DNA of 64,000 bases from Erwinia sp. GTDB taxonomy: Bacteria > Pseudomonadota > Gammaproteobacteria > Enterobacterales > Enterobacteriaceae. The stretch is taken from the NCBI GenBank assembly GCA_964016415.1, contig OZ024666.1, positions 3,329,310 to 3,393,309 of the forward strand, given 5' to 3'. Of this stretch, positions 51,982 through 61,890 are shown piece after piece. Both the position numbers and the translations under genes were made by a program. Below the pieces are notes generated by a model that saw only the letters and a program-made list of their open reading frames with translations, ran no database searches and was not told the origin of the DNA. Numbering within the stretch: the stretch's first letter is position 1; each line of letters begins with the position of its first letter.

Positions 51982-53520
51982 TTACTTCTGAACCAGTTGT
52001 AAAATGCGCGCAGTCTCGTCAAAGTTTACCTCTTCGCGGGTAGTTTTTGGCTGGTAAGCAGGAACCATTTTTTCCAGCCGCTCCTGCCAGGTCCCGGAAG
52101 TGAAACGTTCGGGAAAAACACGTTTCAACAGGTCAAGCATAATCAAAGCGGAGGTAGAGGCTCCCGGAGAAGCGCCCAGCAAGGCGGAAACAGAGCCATC
52201 GGCAGAGGTGACCACTTCTGTACCTAATTTTAGTACGACATCACCATTGGCTTCTTTTTTGATGATCTGTACGCGTTGTCCAGCCTGAAGACGACGCCAG
52301 TCTGCTTTGCGTGCATCAGGGAAATAGTCAGTGAGTGCCTGATGACGCGCTTCATCAGTGAGCAGAACCTGACTGACGAGATATTTTATCAGATCAAAAT
52401 GAGTACACCCGACTTTCATCATAGGCAGAAGATTCCATGGCGTGATGGAACCAAACAAATCCCATAAAGACCCCTGTTTAAGATAGCGTGTTGAAAAGGT
52501 GGCAAAAGGACCAAACAGTAAAACTTGTTTACCATCCAGTACACGCGTATCCAGATGAGGAACTGACATTGGTGGTGCACCTACTGAGGCTTTTCCGTAC
52601 ACTTTGGCGAGATGCTGTTTGACGATATCAGGATTTTCAGTCACCAGAAATTCACCACCAACGGGAAAACCTGCGTATTGTTTAGCTTCCGGTATTCCTG
52701 TTGCCTGTAACAGCGTCAGAGCCGCCCCTCCTGCGCCGATGAAAAGATATTTTGCTTTCATCTGCGTCTCTTTTTTATTGTGGGCATCGGAGAGCGTAAT
52801 CAGCCAGTTGCCATCATGATGGCGCTTCAGTTCACGCACTTGCTGGTGGGTTTCCAGATGAAAATTGTCACTCTTTTGCAAAGCGGCGACCATCTGGCGG
52901 GTGATTTCACCAAAATTAACGTCAGTACCGTTGTCAATACGTGTTGCTGCAACCGGCTCTTTGCTTTTCCTGCCCGCCATCAGTAAAGGGGCCCATTCGG
53001 CTATTTTTTCGGGTTCATCAGTGAACATCATGGAAGAAAAAGCGGGGTGTTGCTGCAATGCCGCATGGCGTTTTTTGAGGAAGTTAACGTTCTCTGCTCC
53101 CCAGACAAAGCTCATGTGGGGCACGCGGTTAATGAACGTTGAAGGGGTATGCAATATATTCTGTTCTACCAGATAAGACCAAAACTGCCGGGACAACTGA
53201 AAGGCATGGTTAATTTCTATTGCCTTACTGATATCAATCGAGCCGTCGGTTTTTTCGGGCGTATAATTCATTTCCGCCAGTGCTGCATGCCCGGTTCCTG
53301 CATTGTTCCAGCCGTTTGAACTCTCCTGTGCCACCTCGTCAAGGCGCTCAGCCATACAAATTTTCCACGTGGGTTCCAACTGCTGAAGATAGGTACCCAG
53401 CGTTGCACTCATCATGCCACCACCAATTAACAAGACATCAACTTCAGCAGGAGAATCAGTAGGTTTTTGAGTGTGATTCGCAGCATGGTCTGTTGCGGTA
53501 TCTGATGTAGGGTTGGGCAT
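51982..53520 (-). CDS. mqo: Malate:quinone oxidoreductase
   Basis: FAD-dependent peripheral membrane enzyme that oxidises malate to oxaloacetate and reduces quinone. 512 residues: a hydrophilic N-terminal extension, FAD-binding [60 protein letters not shown] and the C-terminal [20 protein letters not shown]. Single gene, positioned between the LysE pseudogene and tpiA, which is not its E. coli position. Confidence 0.96.
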   Translation of the reverse strand: MPNPTSDTATDHAANHTQKPTDSPAEVDVLLIGGGMMSATLGTYLQQLEPTWKICMAERLDEVAQESSNGWNNAGTGHAALAEMNYTPEKTDGSIDISKAIEINHAFQLSRQFWSYLVEQNILHTPSTFINRVPHMSFVWGAENVNFLKKRHAALQQHPAFSSMMFTDEPEKIAEWAPLLMAGRKSKEPVAATRIDNGTDVNFGEITRQMVAALQKSDNFHLETHQQVRELKRHHDGNWLITLSDAHNKKETQMKAKYLFIGAGGAALTLLQATGIPEAKQYAGFPVGGEFLVTENPDIVKQHLAKVYGKASVGAPPMSVPHLDTRVLDGKQVLLFGPFATFSTRYLKQGSLWDLFGSITPWNLLPMMKVGCTHFDLIKYLVSQVLLTDEARHQALTDYFPDARKADWRRLQAGQRVQIIKKEANGDVVLKLGTEVVTSADGSVSALLGASPGASTSALIMLDLLKRVFPERFTSGTWQERLEKMVPAYQPKTTREEVNFDETARILQLVQK

Positions 53521-53763
53521 GAGGAAACTCCCTGTGGTAAATGAGCATCATTAGGGTGCCAGTGATAGCACGACACGGTTGGTCAAACGGAGGAGTTGCT
53601 AAACAATGGACACTTGTGAAGCAGGATGGTAACGCTATTTTCGCCGCATAACTTACCGAAATATATCACTGTTACGTATAAATTAAAGCGGTGTTTGTGC
53701 GAAAAATACTGTGCCAGGCAGAAAGGATGAAATGGGTAATAAAAAACAGTAATAACGCTGAGT

Positions 53764-53792
53764 ACCCTGCTCCGTTACCTCAAGAGCAGGGT
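53764..53792. terminator. Hairpin downstream of tpiA
   Basis: ACCCTGCTC (53764-53772), 11-nt loop, GAGCAGGGT (53784-53792): 9-bp stem just past the tpiA stop; no U-run. Confidence 0.55.
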
Positions 53793-53800
53793 GTAACCCA

Positions 53801-54568
53801 TCAGACGTTTTTAGCGGCTGCTGCGGCTTTAACGATAACAGCGAAGGCATCTGCTTTTAGAGAAGCGCCACCCACTAATGCGCCGTCAATATCCGGCTGT
53901 GCGAACAGTTCTGCCGCATTTTTGTCATTCACGGAACCACCGTATTGAATGATGACCTGGGCACCGACCGCAGCATCTTTTTTCGCGATGTGGTCACGAA
54001 TAAATTTGTGTACCGCTTGTGCCTGCGCTGGGGTGGCTGATTTACCGGTGCCAATTGCCCAGACAGGTTCGTAGGCGATAACCGCACCATTGAATGCTTC
54101 AGCTCCCTGAGAGTTGAGGACAGCATCAATTTGACGGGCACAGACTTCTTCTGTTTTACCCGCTTCATTTTCAGCTTCAGTTTCACCGATGCACAGCACA
54201 GGGATCAGGCCTGCGGCTTTCAGCACAGCGAATTTTTTTGCCACCAGCTCATCGCTTTCAAGGTGGTATGTACGGCGTTCGGAGTGACCAATGATGATGT
54301 AACGCGCACCAATATCTTTAAGCATATCGGCAGAGACTTCACCGGTGAAAGCACCAGAGAGGTTAACGTCGACATTTTGTGCACCCAGAGCGATATGGCT
54401 ACCAGAAAGTGCATGATGCGCCTGATCGAGATACATGACAGGCGGAGCAATGGCAACATCACAACCCGCAACAGTGCTTAGTTCACTGCGCAGACCAGCA
54501 ATCAACTCGTTGACCAGGTGTTTATTTCCGTTCAGTTTCCAGTTACCCATGACTAAGGGATGTCGCAT
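53801..54568 (-). CDS. tpiA: Triosephosphate isomerase
   Basis: Interconverts dihydroxyacetone phosphate and glyceraldehyde-3-phosphate. 255 residues: catalytic lysine in MGNWKLNGN, histidine in [12 protein letters not shown], glutamate in [20 protein letters not shown], and phosphate-binding [10 protein letters not shown] and [14 protein letters not shown] 6 bases before ATG 54568 fixes the start (frame open to 54580). Confidence 0.97.
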   Translation of the reverse strand: MRHPLVMGNWKLNGNKHLVNELIAGLRSELSTVAGCDVAIAPPVMYLDQAHHALSGSHIALGAQNVDVNLSGAFTGEVSADMLKDIGARYIIIGHSERRTYHLESDELVAKKFAVLKAAGLIPVLCIGETEAENEAGKTEEVCARQIDAVLNSQGAEAFNGAVIAYEPVWAIGTGKSATPAQAQAVHKFIRDHIAKKDAAVGAQVIIQYGGSVNDKNAAELFAQPDIDGALVGGASLKADAFAVIVKAAAAAKNV

Positions 54569-54687
54569 GTTATCCTCCACACTTAGTGTGTTACTGTTAA
54601 ATGGCTCTGCCAGAGCAGAATTGACTGTCTGACAGTATAATGATCAACTCCGCGAAAGGCTTTGCTTTTTATCATTTTTACTCTGCA

Positions 54688-55281
54688 TCAATTAGATGGC
54701 AGAGTAAGTTTGATAGGTTCGATAGCAAACGTCCTTCCTTTTTCTCCACGATCGACCAACGTATAGCGAATGGTGCCTTCATTTTGCGTGAAATAGCGTG
54801 ACCCTTTGCTTTTTTTCAATAAATCATCAATTCGCCCAGGCGCAGAAGTCACGTTCAGCCCGGGTTCGAAGTACTCTGCCAGAGCCTGCATATACTGAAT
54901 GGCTTTATTGATCGCTACAGTCTCCTCTGGCCCGGCAACGGGCAACCAGGTCAATTGTATTGTTTTGATTTTTCCTGTTCCGGCTTCTAAAGCGACAGAG
55001 CTGTAGATATTGTCACTGATTTTGCTGGCGGCCCGCACCAGATGACTTTTTTCATGGCTGTTTTCTATTGCGCGATACTCAGGAATCGATAACCCCGGGT
55101 TAAGCGTATTATATTTTTCCCGAAACTGACTGACAGTCATGTCAAAAGCAGGTGCACCCGGTTGCAGATATGGCGCAATCGGTGTTGAAGATGATGGCGT
55201 GGGTAACGGTTGCGGACCTTCGGCACGGGCGTTAGTCAGAAAGGCTGTAAAAAAGAGTATTGCGATTGTTGTACTTTTCAT
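54688..55281 (-). CDS. yiiQ: YiiQ family exported protein (DUF1454)
   Basis: 197-residue secreted protein: signal peptide MKSTTIAILFFTAFLTNARA, proline-rich linker, then the DUF1454 domain (FDMTVSQFREKYNTLNPGLS, IQLTWLPVAGPEETVAINKA, VDRGEKGRTFAIEPI). Function unknown. Conserved in position upstream of tpiA in enterobacteria. Confidence 0.9.
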   Translation of the reverse strand: MKSTTIAILFFTAFLTNARAEGPQPLPTPSSSTPIAPYLQPGAPAFDMTVSQFREKYNTLNPGLSIPEYRAIENSHEKSHLVRAASKISDNIYSSVALEAGTGKIKTIQLTWLPVAGPEETVAINKAIQYMQALAEYFEPGLNVTSAPGRIDDLLKKSKGSRYFTQNEGTIRYTLVDRGEKGRTFAIEPIKLTLPSN

Positions 55282-55673
55282 CTTAGGGGAAGCTCCCTGA
55301 GGTAAACAGCAAAAAAATTGGTATGTGTCAGAAACAGTTGCTGTTCAGCATCCGTAGAATATCTGATGTCAGCGTATCAGATTTCCTGCTATTAATGACT
55401 ATTTAGCAGCCGGTTTTACTGTTTTCTACAGTTCATATCTTTTATTCGTCCTTTGCTAAAACTGAAAAAGCTTGCCTGCGAAGGAGGGCGTTTCTCCTCT
55501 GACAGGGATGGTTATCAACCTTTTGCTCGTTCACTCCACGCCGACCCGTTTGCTAAATAATATCGAATCCAGTGTGTTTTCCTCGTCTGGTTTCTGAACG
55601 GTCAGGAAGAACCACCGTAAAGTCAGGGGAAATCGCCTTCAGATCGCTGGTAGTTATCGTTACCCAGCCATCA
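55282..55673. other. Intergenic region between yiiQ and fpr
   Basis: About 390 bases. It holds the yiiQ promoter region and a small inverted repeat, ATCTGAT ... ATCAGAT (55361-55382). An 85-codon minus-strand frame ends at 55553 but lies largely over fpr and has no ribosome site. No convincing gene is seen; yiiR of E. coli is absent. Confidence 0.5.
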
Positions 55674-56420
55674 TCACCAATAATTTTCTGCCGTGATGTG
55701 TCCGGGCTTACGTTTAAAATGTTTGCGCATATTACGTGTCTCACGTAACAGTTGTTGTGTTTCCCGTACCATTTGGGGATTGCCGCATAACATGATGTGG
55801 CTCTCCTCACTGGTCATGGACAATCCGACGGCACGCTCCAGCTCGCCCTGGTCAATCAGCGCAGGTATTCTGCCCTGCAGTGCACCTTCACAGTGCTCCC
55901 GGCTGACAACCGTCTGCAGGCGTAATTTGCCCTGATAGCGTTGTTCAAGTTTTTCCATCAATGGCAGATAGCTGAGGTCGGCGGCGTAACGTGCGGCATG
56001 AACCAGAACGATTTGTTCAAAACGTTCCAGTCCGCGACCTTCTTGCAGAATAGAGAGATAGGGGCCAATAGCGGTTCCGGTCGAAAGCATCCACAGTGTC
56101 TTGCAGTCAGGGACTTCATCAATAATGAAGAAACCGGCAGCTTCTTTACTGATCGAAATCTTATCTCCAGGTTGCAGCCGGTGCAGTGCCGGACTCAGTT
56201 TACCTTCCGGGACATTCACCAGATAGAAACTCAGTGCTTCATCACTCGGTGCATTAACATAAGAGTAGGCACGTTGTATGCGTTCACCCTCAATGATCAT
56301 TGCCAGTTTGGCGAACTGCCCTGCAACAAAGGGGGTGATTGGGGCGGAGACCGTCAGAGTAAACAGATTTTCTGTCCAGTGCGTGAGTGCAGTCACTTCG
56401 GCATCGATCCACTCAGTCAT
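55674..56420 (-). CDS. fpr: Ferredoxin/flavodoxin-NADP+ reductase
   Basis: 248-residue FAD flavoprotein that passes electrons from NADPH to flavodoxin or ferredoxin; in E. coli SoxS-regulated. FAD-binding QRAYSYVNAPSDEALSFYLV, NADP-binding LWMLSTGTAIGPYLSILQEG and HIMLCGNPQMVRET, terminal Tyr-Trp (NYW). AGGAG precedes ATG 56420; the frame is open to 56549. Confidence 0.96.
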   Translation of the reverse strand: MTEWIDAEVTALTHWTENLFTLTVSAPITPFVAGQFAKLAMIIEGERIQRAYSYVNAPSDEALSFYLVNVPEGKLSPALHRLQPGDKISISKEAAGFFIIDEVPDCKTLWMLSTGTAIGPYLSILQEGRGLERFEQIVLVHAARYAADLSYLPLMEKLEQRYQGKLRLQTVVSREHCEGALQGRIPALIDQGELERAVGLSMTSEESHIMLCGNPQMVRETQQLLRETRNMRKHFKRKPGHITAENYW

Positions 56421-56506
56421 CAAAAACTCCTGGTAAGTATTGGCGTATGTTTCTGATAGTGTCGATATTACCTGGGTAATTTTCCAGTGTCTGAGAGGCA
56501 GAAAGC

Positions 56507-57559
56507 TCATATAGACAAACTGCCTCTGCCGATACCCGCGAAAAACCATTTAAAAATATAGGGGTGCAGCTGCGGGTCTTTATAGTCTAGCTGGTGCAGA
56601 CTCTGGATACGGCGCACCGTACGTGAACGCCCACGGACCAGTAGCGTTTCACTGGTGGCAATATTACCTTTTCGTGTAACACCTTTGAGAAGGTCGCCGC
56701 TGGTAATACCGGTTGCCGAAAAAACGATATTATCACTTTTTACCATCTCATTAAGTGGCAGTACGTGACTGGCGCGAATCCCCATAGCCTGACAGCGCGC
56801 GACCTCTTCTGCACCGATTTTCCTGTTCTCTTCGTTATCTCCTTTCACATGATGACGTGGAAGCAGGCGGCCTTGCATATCACCGCCAAGTGCACGAATA
56901 ACCGCCGCTGATACCACTCCTTCAGGGGCGCCACCAATACTGTATAAAACATCCACTTCACTGTCGGGCAGGCAGGTGAGTATTGAGGCGGCGACATCAC
57001 CGTCTGGTATGGTAAACAGACGAACACCGAGTTTTTGTAATTCGCTGATAACCGTGTCATGCCGGGGTTTGGCCAGCAATGTTACGGTGAGTTGTGAAAG
57101 GGGGTTTTGCAAGCTTTCAGCAATCATACGCAGGTTTTCTTCCAGCGGTCGCTGTAGATCAATGACACCTTTAGCCTGAGGCCCTACAATCAGTTTTCCC
57201 ATATACATATCAGGGGCCTTGAGAAATGTCCCCCGATCACCGACTGCCATTACTGAAAGCGCATTAGCCTGTCCCATGGCCGTCATTCGTGTGCCTTCGA
57301 TGGGGTCAACGGCAATATCCACTGCATCACCACTACCGGTACCGACTTTTTCACCGATGTATAGCATGGGAGCTTCATCAATCTCTCCCTCACCAATAAC
57401 AATCTCGCCTTCAATGGAGAGGGTATTTAGCATAATTCGCATGGCATTGACCGCGGCGGCATCAGCGGCATTTTTGTCTCCCCGGCCTAACCATGGATAG
57501 GCGGCAAGTGCGGCTGCTTCGGTAACGCGGGAAAATTCAGTGGCAAGCTCTCTTTTCAT
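56507..57559 (-). CDS. glpX: Fructose-1,6-bisphosphatase, class II (GlpX)
   Basis: Gluconeogenic phosphatase. 350 residues: MKRELATEFSRVTEAAALAA, metal and substrate sites GEGEIDEAPMLYIGEKVGTG then AVDIAVDPIEGTRMTAMGQA, IPDGDVAASI, SIGGAPEGVVSAAVIRALGG and FSATGITSGDLLKGV. About 14 residues longer at the C-terminus (FKWFFAGIGRGSLSI) than E. coli GlpX. The E. coli glpFK genes that precede it are missing, so it is alone here, divergent from zapB. Confidence 0.95.
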   Translation of the reverse strand: MKRELATEFSRVTEAAALAAYPWLGRGDKNAADAAAVNAMRIMLNTLSIEGEIVIGEGEIDEAPMLYIGEKVGTGSGDAVDIAVDPIEGTRMTAMGQANALSVMAVGDRGTFLKAPDMYMGKLIVGPQAKGVIDLQRPLEENLRMIAESLQNPLSQLTVTLLAKPRHDTVISELQKLGVRLFTIPDGDVAASILTCLPDSEVDVLYSIGGAPEGVVSAAVIRALGGDMQGRLLPRHHVKGDNEENRKIGAEEVARCQAMGIRASHVLPLNEMVKSDNIVFSATGITSGDLLKGVTRKGNIATSETLLVRGRSRTVRRIQSLHQLDYKDPQLHPYIFKWFFAGIGRGSLSI

Positions 57560-57836
57560 CTTTTTCTCAGCACATGAGGATAGGAAAAGTTTATTATACC
57601 GACGAAGCCGTCTGACAGCCCGATTGGTTTTATCTGAATTGTCAGATAAACACATTTTTTTATCTTCCTTTCCGGATAAAGTGTTACAGAGTGCACTTTG
57701 TTGAATTTCGTCGCTGGACTTGCTCTGCCTGGCTACTTACAATCATAATATCTTTGTTATCCGCAGGGTTAGCTCACCAGTAAGGGTTGCCTGCGGTATC
57801 CTGTTATCAACGCCCTGCGTTCAGAGAGGTTACGGC

Positions 57837-58076
57837 ATGTCATTTGAAGTTTTTGAAAAACTGGAAGCAAAAGTACAGCAGGCGGTTGACACTATTACCC
57901 TGTTGCAAATGGAAATTGAAGAACTGAAAGAACATAACGAAGGGCTGAGTAAACAGGTGGAGCAGGCAGCGGTAAATGCGGAAGCTGTCACACGTGAAAA
58001 TCAGCATCTTAAAGAAGAGCAGCAGGTGTGGCAGGAACGTCTGCGAGCACTGCTGGGAAAAATGGAAGAAGTGTGA
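57837..58076 (+). CDS. zapB: Cell division protein ZapB
   Basis: 79-residue coiled-coil protein that links ZapA at the Z-ring with MatP on the terminus region. [20 protein letters not shown] with [14 protein letters not shown] is nearly identical to E. coli; heptad repeats run almost throughout. GAGAGG precedes ATG 57837. Convergent with rraA. Confidence 0.96.
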   Translation: MSFEVFEKLEAKVQQAVDTITLLQMEIEELKEHNEGLSKQVEQAAVNAEAVTRENQHLKEEQQVWQERLRALLGKMEEV

Positions 58077-58124
58077 TTACTGCATTGCAGATAGGTTGTA
58101 TCTGAAGTCTTTGCAAGAGATTTG

Positions 58125-58144
58125 GGGTGCCTCTTCCGGCACCC
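58125..58144. terminator. Hairpin between convergent zapB and rraA
   Basis: GGGTGCC (58125-58131), 6-nt loop, GGCACCC (58138-58144). 7-bp GC-rich stem placed 50 bases after the zapB stop; weak U-tract. Confidence 0.5.
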
Positions 58145-58149
58145 TGACG

Positions 58150-58635
58150 TTACTCAATATCTAAAGGATCTTCAGAAAGAATAATACCTGTATTGTCAGC
58201 GTAGAGGTGATCGCCAGAAAAGAAGGTGACGCCACCAAAGTTAACTCTTATATCGCTTTCACCAATACCTTCACCTGTGGCACCCGCAGGTATCGCTGCG
58301 ATTGCCTGAATGCCAATATCCAGTTCGTCCAGCTCATCAACCTGACGTACCGATCCGTAAACCACAATACCTTCCCATTCGTTCTCTAGCGCGAGCTTTG
58401 CCAGAGAAGCGTCGATCAGCGCGCGCCGCGCCGAACCTCCACCATCAACAACCAGTACGCGGCCCCGGCCATTCACTTCCAGCAAATCGTATAATAATCC
58501 ATTATCTTCAAAACATTTCACTGTTGTGATTTGACCACCAAACGACGTACGCCCACCGAAGTTGGAAAAAAGCGGTTCAACGACGTTCACATCTTCTTGA
58601 TAGATATCGCACAGTTCAGAAGTATCGTATTTCAT
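58150..58635 (-). CDS. rraA: RNase E activity regulator RraA
   Basis: 161-residue trimeric protein that binds the C-terminal region of RNase E and inhibits it. [40 protein letters not shown] and [19 protein letters not shown] match the family. E. coli has menA between rraA and hslU; here the next upstream gene is hslU. Confidence 0.96.
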   Translation of the reverse strand: MKYDTSELCDIYQEDVNVVEPLFSNFGGRTSFGGQITTVKCFEDNGLLYDLLEVNGRGRVLVVDGGGSARRALIDASLAKLALENEWEGIVVYGSVRQVDELDELDIGIQAIAAIPAGATGEGIGESDIRVNFGGVTFFSGDHLYADNTGIILSEDPLDIE

Positions 58636-58784
58636 AGAGTTATCGTCTGGTTGCCACGGGGAAGTGCATTATATCGCTTTATATGAGCTGTTGGCAAAAT
58701 CATCAGTAGTAAAAATTGCGGCATATCAAGCTGCACGTCATTAAGTCAGACAGAAAACGGGCCTGATGACAAACAGGAAGAATG

Positions 58785-58814
58785 CCAGACTCTGTACTAT
58801 CTGACAGAGTCTGG
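58785..58814 (-). terminator. Terminator hairpin of hslVU
   Basis: CCAGACTCTGT (58785-58795), 8-nt loop, ACAGAGTCTGG (58804-58814): perfect 11-bp stem 17 bases past the hslU stop, followed on the minus strand by a pyrimidine-rich stretch. Confidence 0.65.
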
Positions 58815-58830
58815 TTAAGTGATCAAATTA

Positions 58831-60162
58831 TCAGAGAATAAAACGACTCAGATCTTCATCTGCCACCAGCTCATCAAGATGCTGACTGACATACTCGGCG
58901 TCAATAGTGAATGATTCACCGTGGCGATCACTGGCATCGAAAGAGATCTCTTCCATCAGTCTTTCCAGGACGGTATGCAGACGGCGGGCACCAATGTTTT
59001 CTGTAGTTTCATTTACCTGCCAGGCAGCGGAAGCGATACGGCGAATACCATCTTCAGTGAAAGTGACATTCACTCCTTCGGTTTCCATCAATGCTTTATA
59101 TTGCACGGTAACCGAAGCACTTGGCTCAGTGAGAATACGTTCAAAATCTTCCGTGGTCAGAGCCTGCAATTCCACCCGAATAGGCAAACGTCCCTGCAGT
59201 TCAGGAATCAGGTCGGAAGGGCTGGCTACCTGGAAAGCGCCTGAGGCAATAAACAGTATATGATCGGTTTTGACCATACCATGTTTGGTTGAAACAGTGC
59301 ATCCCTCAACCAAAGGCAGTAAGTCACGTTGTACGCCTTCACGTGATACATCCGGCCCCGAACTCTCACCCCGACGGCAGACTTTATCGATTTCATCTAT
59401 GAACACGATACCGTGTTGTTCTACGGCATCGATTGCCTCTTGTTTGAGCTCCTCGGGATTGACCAGTTTGGCCGCTTCTTCTTCTACCAGTAACTTCATG
59501 GCTTCTTTGATTTTCAGTTTACGAGGCTTCTGTTTTTGACTGCCCATATTCTGAAACATCGATTGCAACTGACTGGTCATTTCTTCCATACCTGGCGGTG
59601 CCATGATCTCGACCCCTACAGGAGCAGCAGCGAGATCAATTTCAATCTCTTTATCATTCAGATCGCCTTCGCGCAATTTTTTGCGGAAAGATTGACGGGC
59701 GGCAGAAGGTTCAGCTGGCGTCTCAGATTGACCCCAGTTATTTTTCGCCGGGGGAATCAGTACATCAAGGATACGCTCTTCAGCCATCTCTTCCGCCCGA
59801 TGACGATTTTTTTCAATCGCCTGTGAGCGTACCATTTTGATCGCTGAATCGGTCAGATCGCGGATAATAGAATCCACTTCTTTGCCAACATAGCCTACTT
59901 CTGTAAATTTGGTTGCTTCGACTTTAATGAATGGAGCATTAGCCAGACGAGCCAGACGACGGGCAATCTCAGTTTTACCTACGCCGGTGGGGCCTATCAT
60001 CAGAATATTTTTTGGAGTAACTTCATGACGTAGTTCGTCATTGAGTTGCATACGACGCCAGCGATTACGCAGGGCAATCGCTACGGCGCGTTTCGCGTTA
60101 TCCTGACCGATAATAAATTTATTGAGTTCGCTGACGATTTCGCGTGGGGTCATTTCAGACAT
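58831..60162 (-). CDS. hslU: ATP-dependent protease ATPase subunit HslU
   Basis: 443-residue AAA+ unfoldase of the HslVU protease. Walker A is [20 protein letters not shown], the inserted I-domain spans roughly residues 110-240, Walker B is [15 protein letters not shown], sensor-2 is [20 protein letters not shown], and the C-terminal SRFIL docks into HslV. Starts 10 bases after hslV. Confidence 0.97.
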   Translation of the reverse strand: MSEMTPREIVSELNKFIIGQDNAKRAVAIALRNRWRRMQLNDELRHEVTPKNILMIGPTGVGKTEIARRLARLANAPFIKVEATKFTEVGYVGKEVDSIIRDLTDSAIKMVRSQAIEKNRHRAEEMAEERILDVLIPPAKNNWGQSETPAEPSAARQSFRKKLREGDLNDKEIEIDLAAAPVGVEIMAPPGMEEMTSQLQSMFQNMGSQKQKPRKLKIKEAMKLLVEEEAAKLVNPEELKQEAIDAVEQHGIVFIDEIDKVCRRGESSGPDVSREGVQRDLLPLVEGCTVSTKHGMVKTDHILFIASGAFQVASPSDLIPELQGRLPIRVELQALTTEDFERILTEPSASVTVQYKALMETEGVNVTFTEDGIRRIASAAWQVNETTENIGARRLHTVLERLMEEISFDASDRHGESFTIDAEYVSQHLDELVADEDLSRFIL

Positions 60163-60172
60163 TCTGGGGTCC

Positions 60173-60703
60173 TTACGCTCTAGAAACTAATTCTTCAATG
60201 GTGAGATTGTGGTTGGTGTAAATGCAGATGTCGCCTGCAATACCCAGCGCTTTTTCAGCAATTTCCCGTGCAGGAAGTTCAGTATTTTCAAGCAGAGCAC
60301 GGGCGGCAGCTTGCGCGTAAGGTCCACCAGATCCGATCGCTATCAGGTCGTTTTCTGGCTGAATAACATCACCATTACCTGTGATAATCAGAGAGGCATT
60401 CTCATCAGCTACTGCCAGTAAGGCTTCGAGTTTACGCAGCATGCGATCGGTACGCCAGTCTTTGGCCAGCTCCACGGCGGCTTTCACTAGATGACCCTGA
60501 TGCATTTCGAGTTTGCGCTCAAAACGTTCAAACAAAGTAAAGGCATCGGCGGTACCACCTGCGAATCCTGCGATCACTTTCTCATGGTAGAGACGTCTGA
60601 CTTTTTTTACGTTACCTTTCATCACGGTGTTGCCGAGCGTTGCCTGGCCATCACCGCCAATCACTACCTGGCCATTACGTCTAACACTTACGATTGTTGT
60701 CAC
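60173..60703 (-). CDS. hslV: ATP-dependent protease subunit HslV
   Basis: 176-residue proteasome-like peptidase. The frame is open to 60889 across the ftsN end, but GTG 60703 gives the exact E. coli length and exposes threonine after the initiator ([10 protein letters not shown]), the catalytic nucleophile. [32 protein letters not shown] and [20 protein letters not shown] are conserved. A GGGGG stretch serves as ribosome site. A sigma32 promoter and a leader hairpin precede it. Confidence 0.96.
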   Translation of the reverse strand: MTTIVSVRRNGQVVIGGDGQATLGNTVMKGNVKKVRRLYHEKVIAGFAGGTADAFTLFERFERKLEMHQGHLVKAAVELAKDWRTDRMLRKLEALLAVADENASLIITGNGDVIQPENDLIAIGSGGPYAQAAARALLENTELPAREIAEKALGIAGDICIYTNHNLTIEELVSRA

Positions 60704-60729
60704 GGAAAGCCCCCAACGGTTGCATAAAC

Positions 60730-60755
60730 TCTCCGGCAATGTGGTATGCCGGAGA
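60730..60755 (-). promoter_or_regulatory. Stem-loop in the hslVU 5' UTR
   Basis: TCTCCGGCA and TGCCGGAGA form a perfect 9-bp stem with an 8-nt loop, ending 27 bases before the hslV start. A leader inverted repeat affecting hslVU (clpQY) expression is described in E. coli; this is the matching element by position. Confidence 0.65.
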
Positions 60756-60768
60756 TCAATGCAACCAA

Positions 60769-60797
60769 AAATGGGGATCAATTTGAGGGATTCAACC
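60769..60797 (-). promoter_or_regulatory. Sigma32 (heat-shock) promoter of hslVU
   Basis: On the minus strand GGTTGAA (60797-60791), 14-base spacer, CCCCATTT (60776-60769), close to the sigma32 consensus CTTGAA / CCCCATNT. It overlaps the ftsN stop, as in E. coli. Confidence 0.8.
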
Positions 60798-61628
60798 CCC
60801 TGAGGCCAGAGGAATACAATTTGTGTGCCCTGAGTTGCGCAGCGATTTGAGAGTGGAATCAGCTGAAGTGCGGCTGTTGAAAGGGCCAATCACAACTCTT
60901 TTCCAACCCTCAGTAGAAGCAATGCGGCTTTCAAAGCCTTCAAAGGCCAATTGTGCACGAACCGACTCAGCCTGATCGGCGTTTTTAAATGATCCGCACT
61001 GCACCATCCAGCGTGAAACTGTCGGTTCTTTCACCTCATTTTTTGGTTTATTTTCCGGGGCCGCTTCGTTTTGCTGACGACTGGACTGAACAGCATTTGG
61101 CACTACGGTTGTGTTTGTCGACCGTGGCGTGAGTATCTCAGGCGCACGGGGCGCTGGTGGCTGCCTGCTCTGTTGTGGTGTTGTCAGTGCTTGCCCATTC
61201 CAGGGGACTTCATTGAGCTGAGTAGGCTGTTGACGCATATCTGCCTGCATCTGTGCCAGTAACTGGCGTTGTTCGTCGGTTAATGGCGCCTGGGCACTAC
61301 CATTATCACCCGTAGAGGGTTCTCTCGGCACAGGCACGCCAATTTGACGATTTTCGAGTTCTTTAATATAGCTCCAGCGTTCTTCAGGTTTTGGCGGTAA
61401 GCCATTACCAACGGGCTGGTGAGTGGGGAGTACGGTACTCTCTTCTTTTTTATGATGTGTCAGGAACCACAATCCACCAATAAAAGTGAACACTGCAGCA
61501 ACCGCGAGAGCAACCATTACCTTAGGTACGCCCCTGGAGTTACTGCTCTTTTTTCTGCCACGCGCAGTACTCTTTTTGCGTGGAGTTGTGTTTGAGCGAC
61601 TGCGCCCAACATAATCTCTCTGTGCCAC
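60792..61628 (-). CDS. ftsN: Cell division protein FtsN
   Basis: 278-residue bitopic division protein that triggers septal synthesis. A short basic cytoplasmic part ([12 protein letters not shown] ... RGRKKSS), one membrane helix ([20 protein letters not shown]), HHKKEES, a proline/glutamine-rich periplasmic linker, and the C-terminal SPOR domain ([28 protein letters not shown]). The start is GTG 61628 (VAQRDYV); the frame is open to 61673. The linker is shorter than in E. coli (319 residues). Confidence 0.94.
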   Translation of the reverse strand: MAQRDYVGRSRSNTTPRKKSTARGRKKSSNSRGVPKVMVALAVAAVFTFIGGLWFLTHHKKEESTVLPTHQPVGNGLPPKPEERWSYIKELENRQIGVPVPREPSTGDNGSAQAPLTDEQRQLLAQMQADMRQQPTQLNEVPWNGQALTTPQQSRQPPAPRAPEILTPRSTNTTVVPNAVQSSRQQNEAAPENKPKNEVKEPTVSRWMVQCGSFKNADQAESVRAQLAFEGFESRIASTEGWKRVVIGPFNSRTSADSTLKSLRNSGHTNCIPLASGG

Positions 61629-61890
61629 TGTAACTTCGCTACTAGATAGGGGAAAAATAACCAGAATAAACATGCTAAAAGTTATTCGGCTGATATCGTT
61701 ATATGTTACTCAAGGGCTGAATGTTTGACCAGCAGTGATATGCACCACAACGATGGATAATGATAAAAATTAATAAATCTCGCTATAGTGAATCAGTGCT
61801 ATTTGCACTGCCACTCACTCACATGCTGTTTGATTACTCGTACTTTCACTTGTTTACTGATTGAGGTATTACTCGCTATCAGTTGAAGAG

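Noticed and set aside
55553..55810. 85-codon minus-strand frame after fpr
   Set aside because: Most of it lies over the fpr coding sequence in another frame, no ribosome site precedes any start, and the part beyond fpr is too short to recognise.
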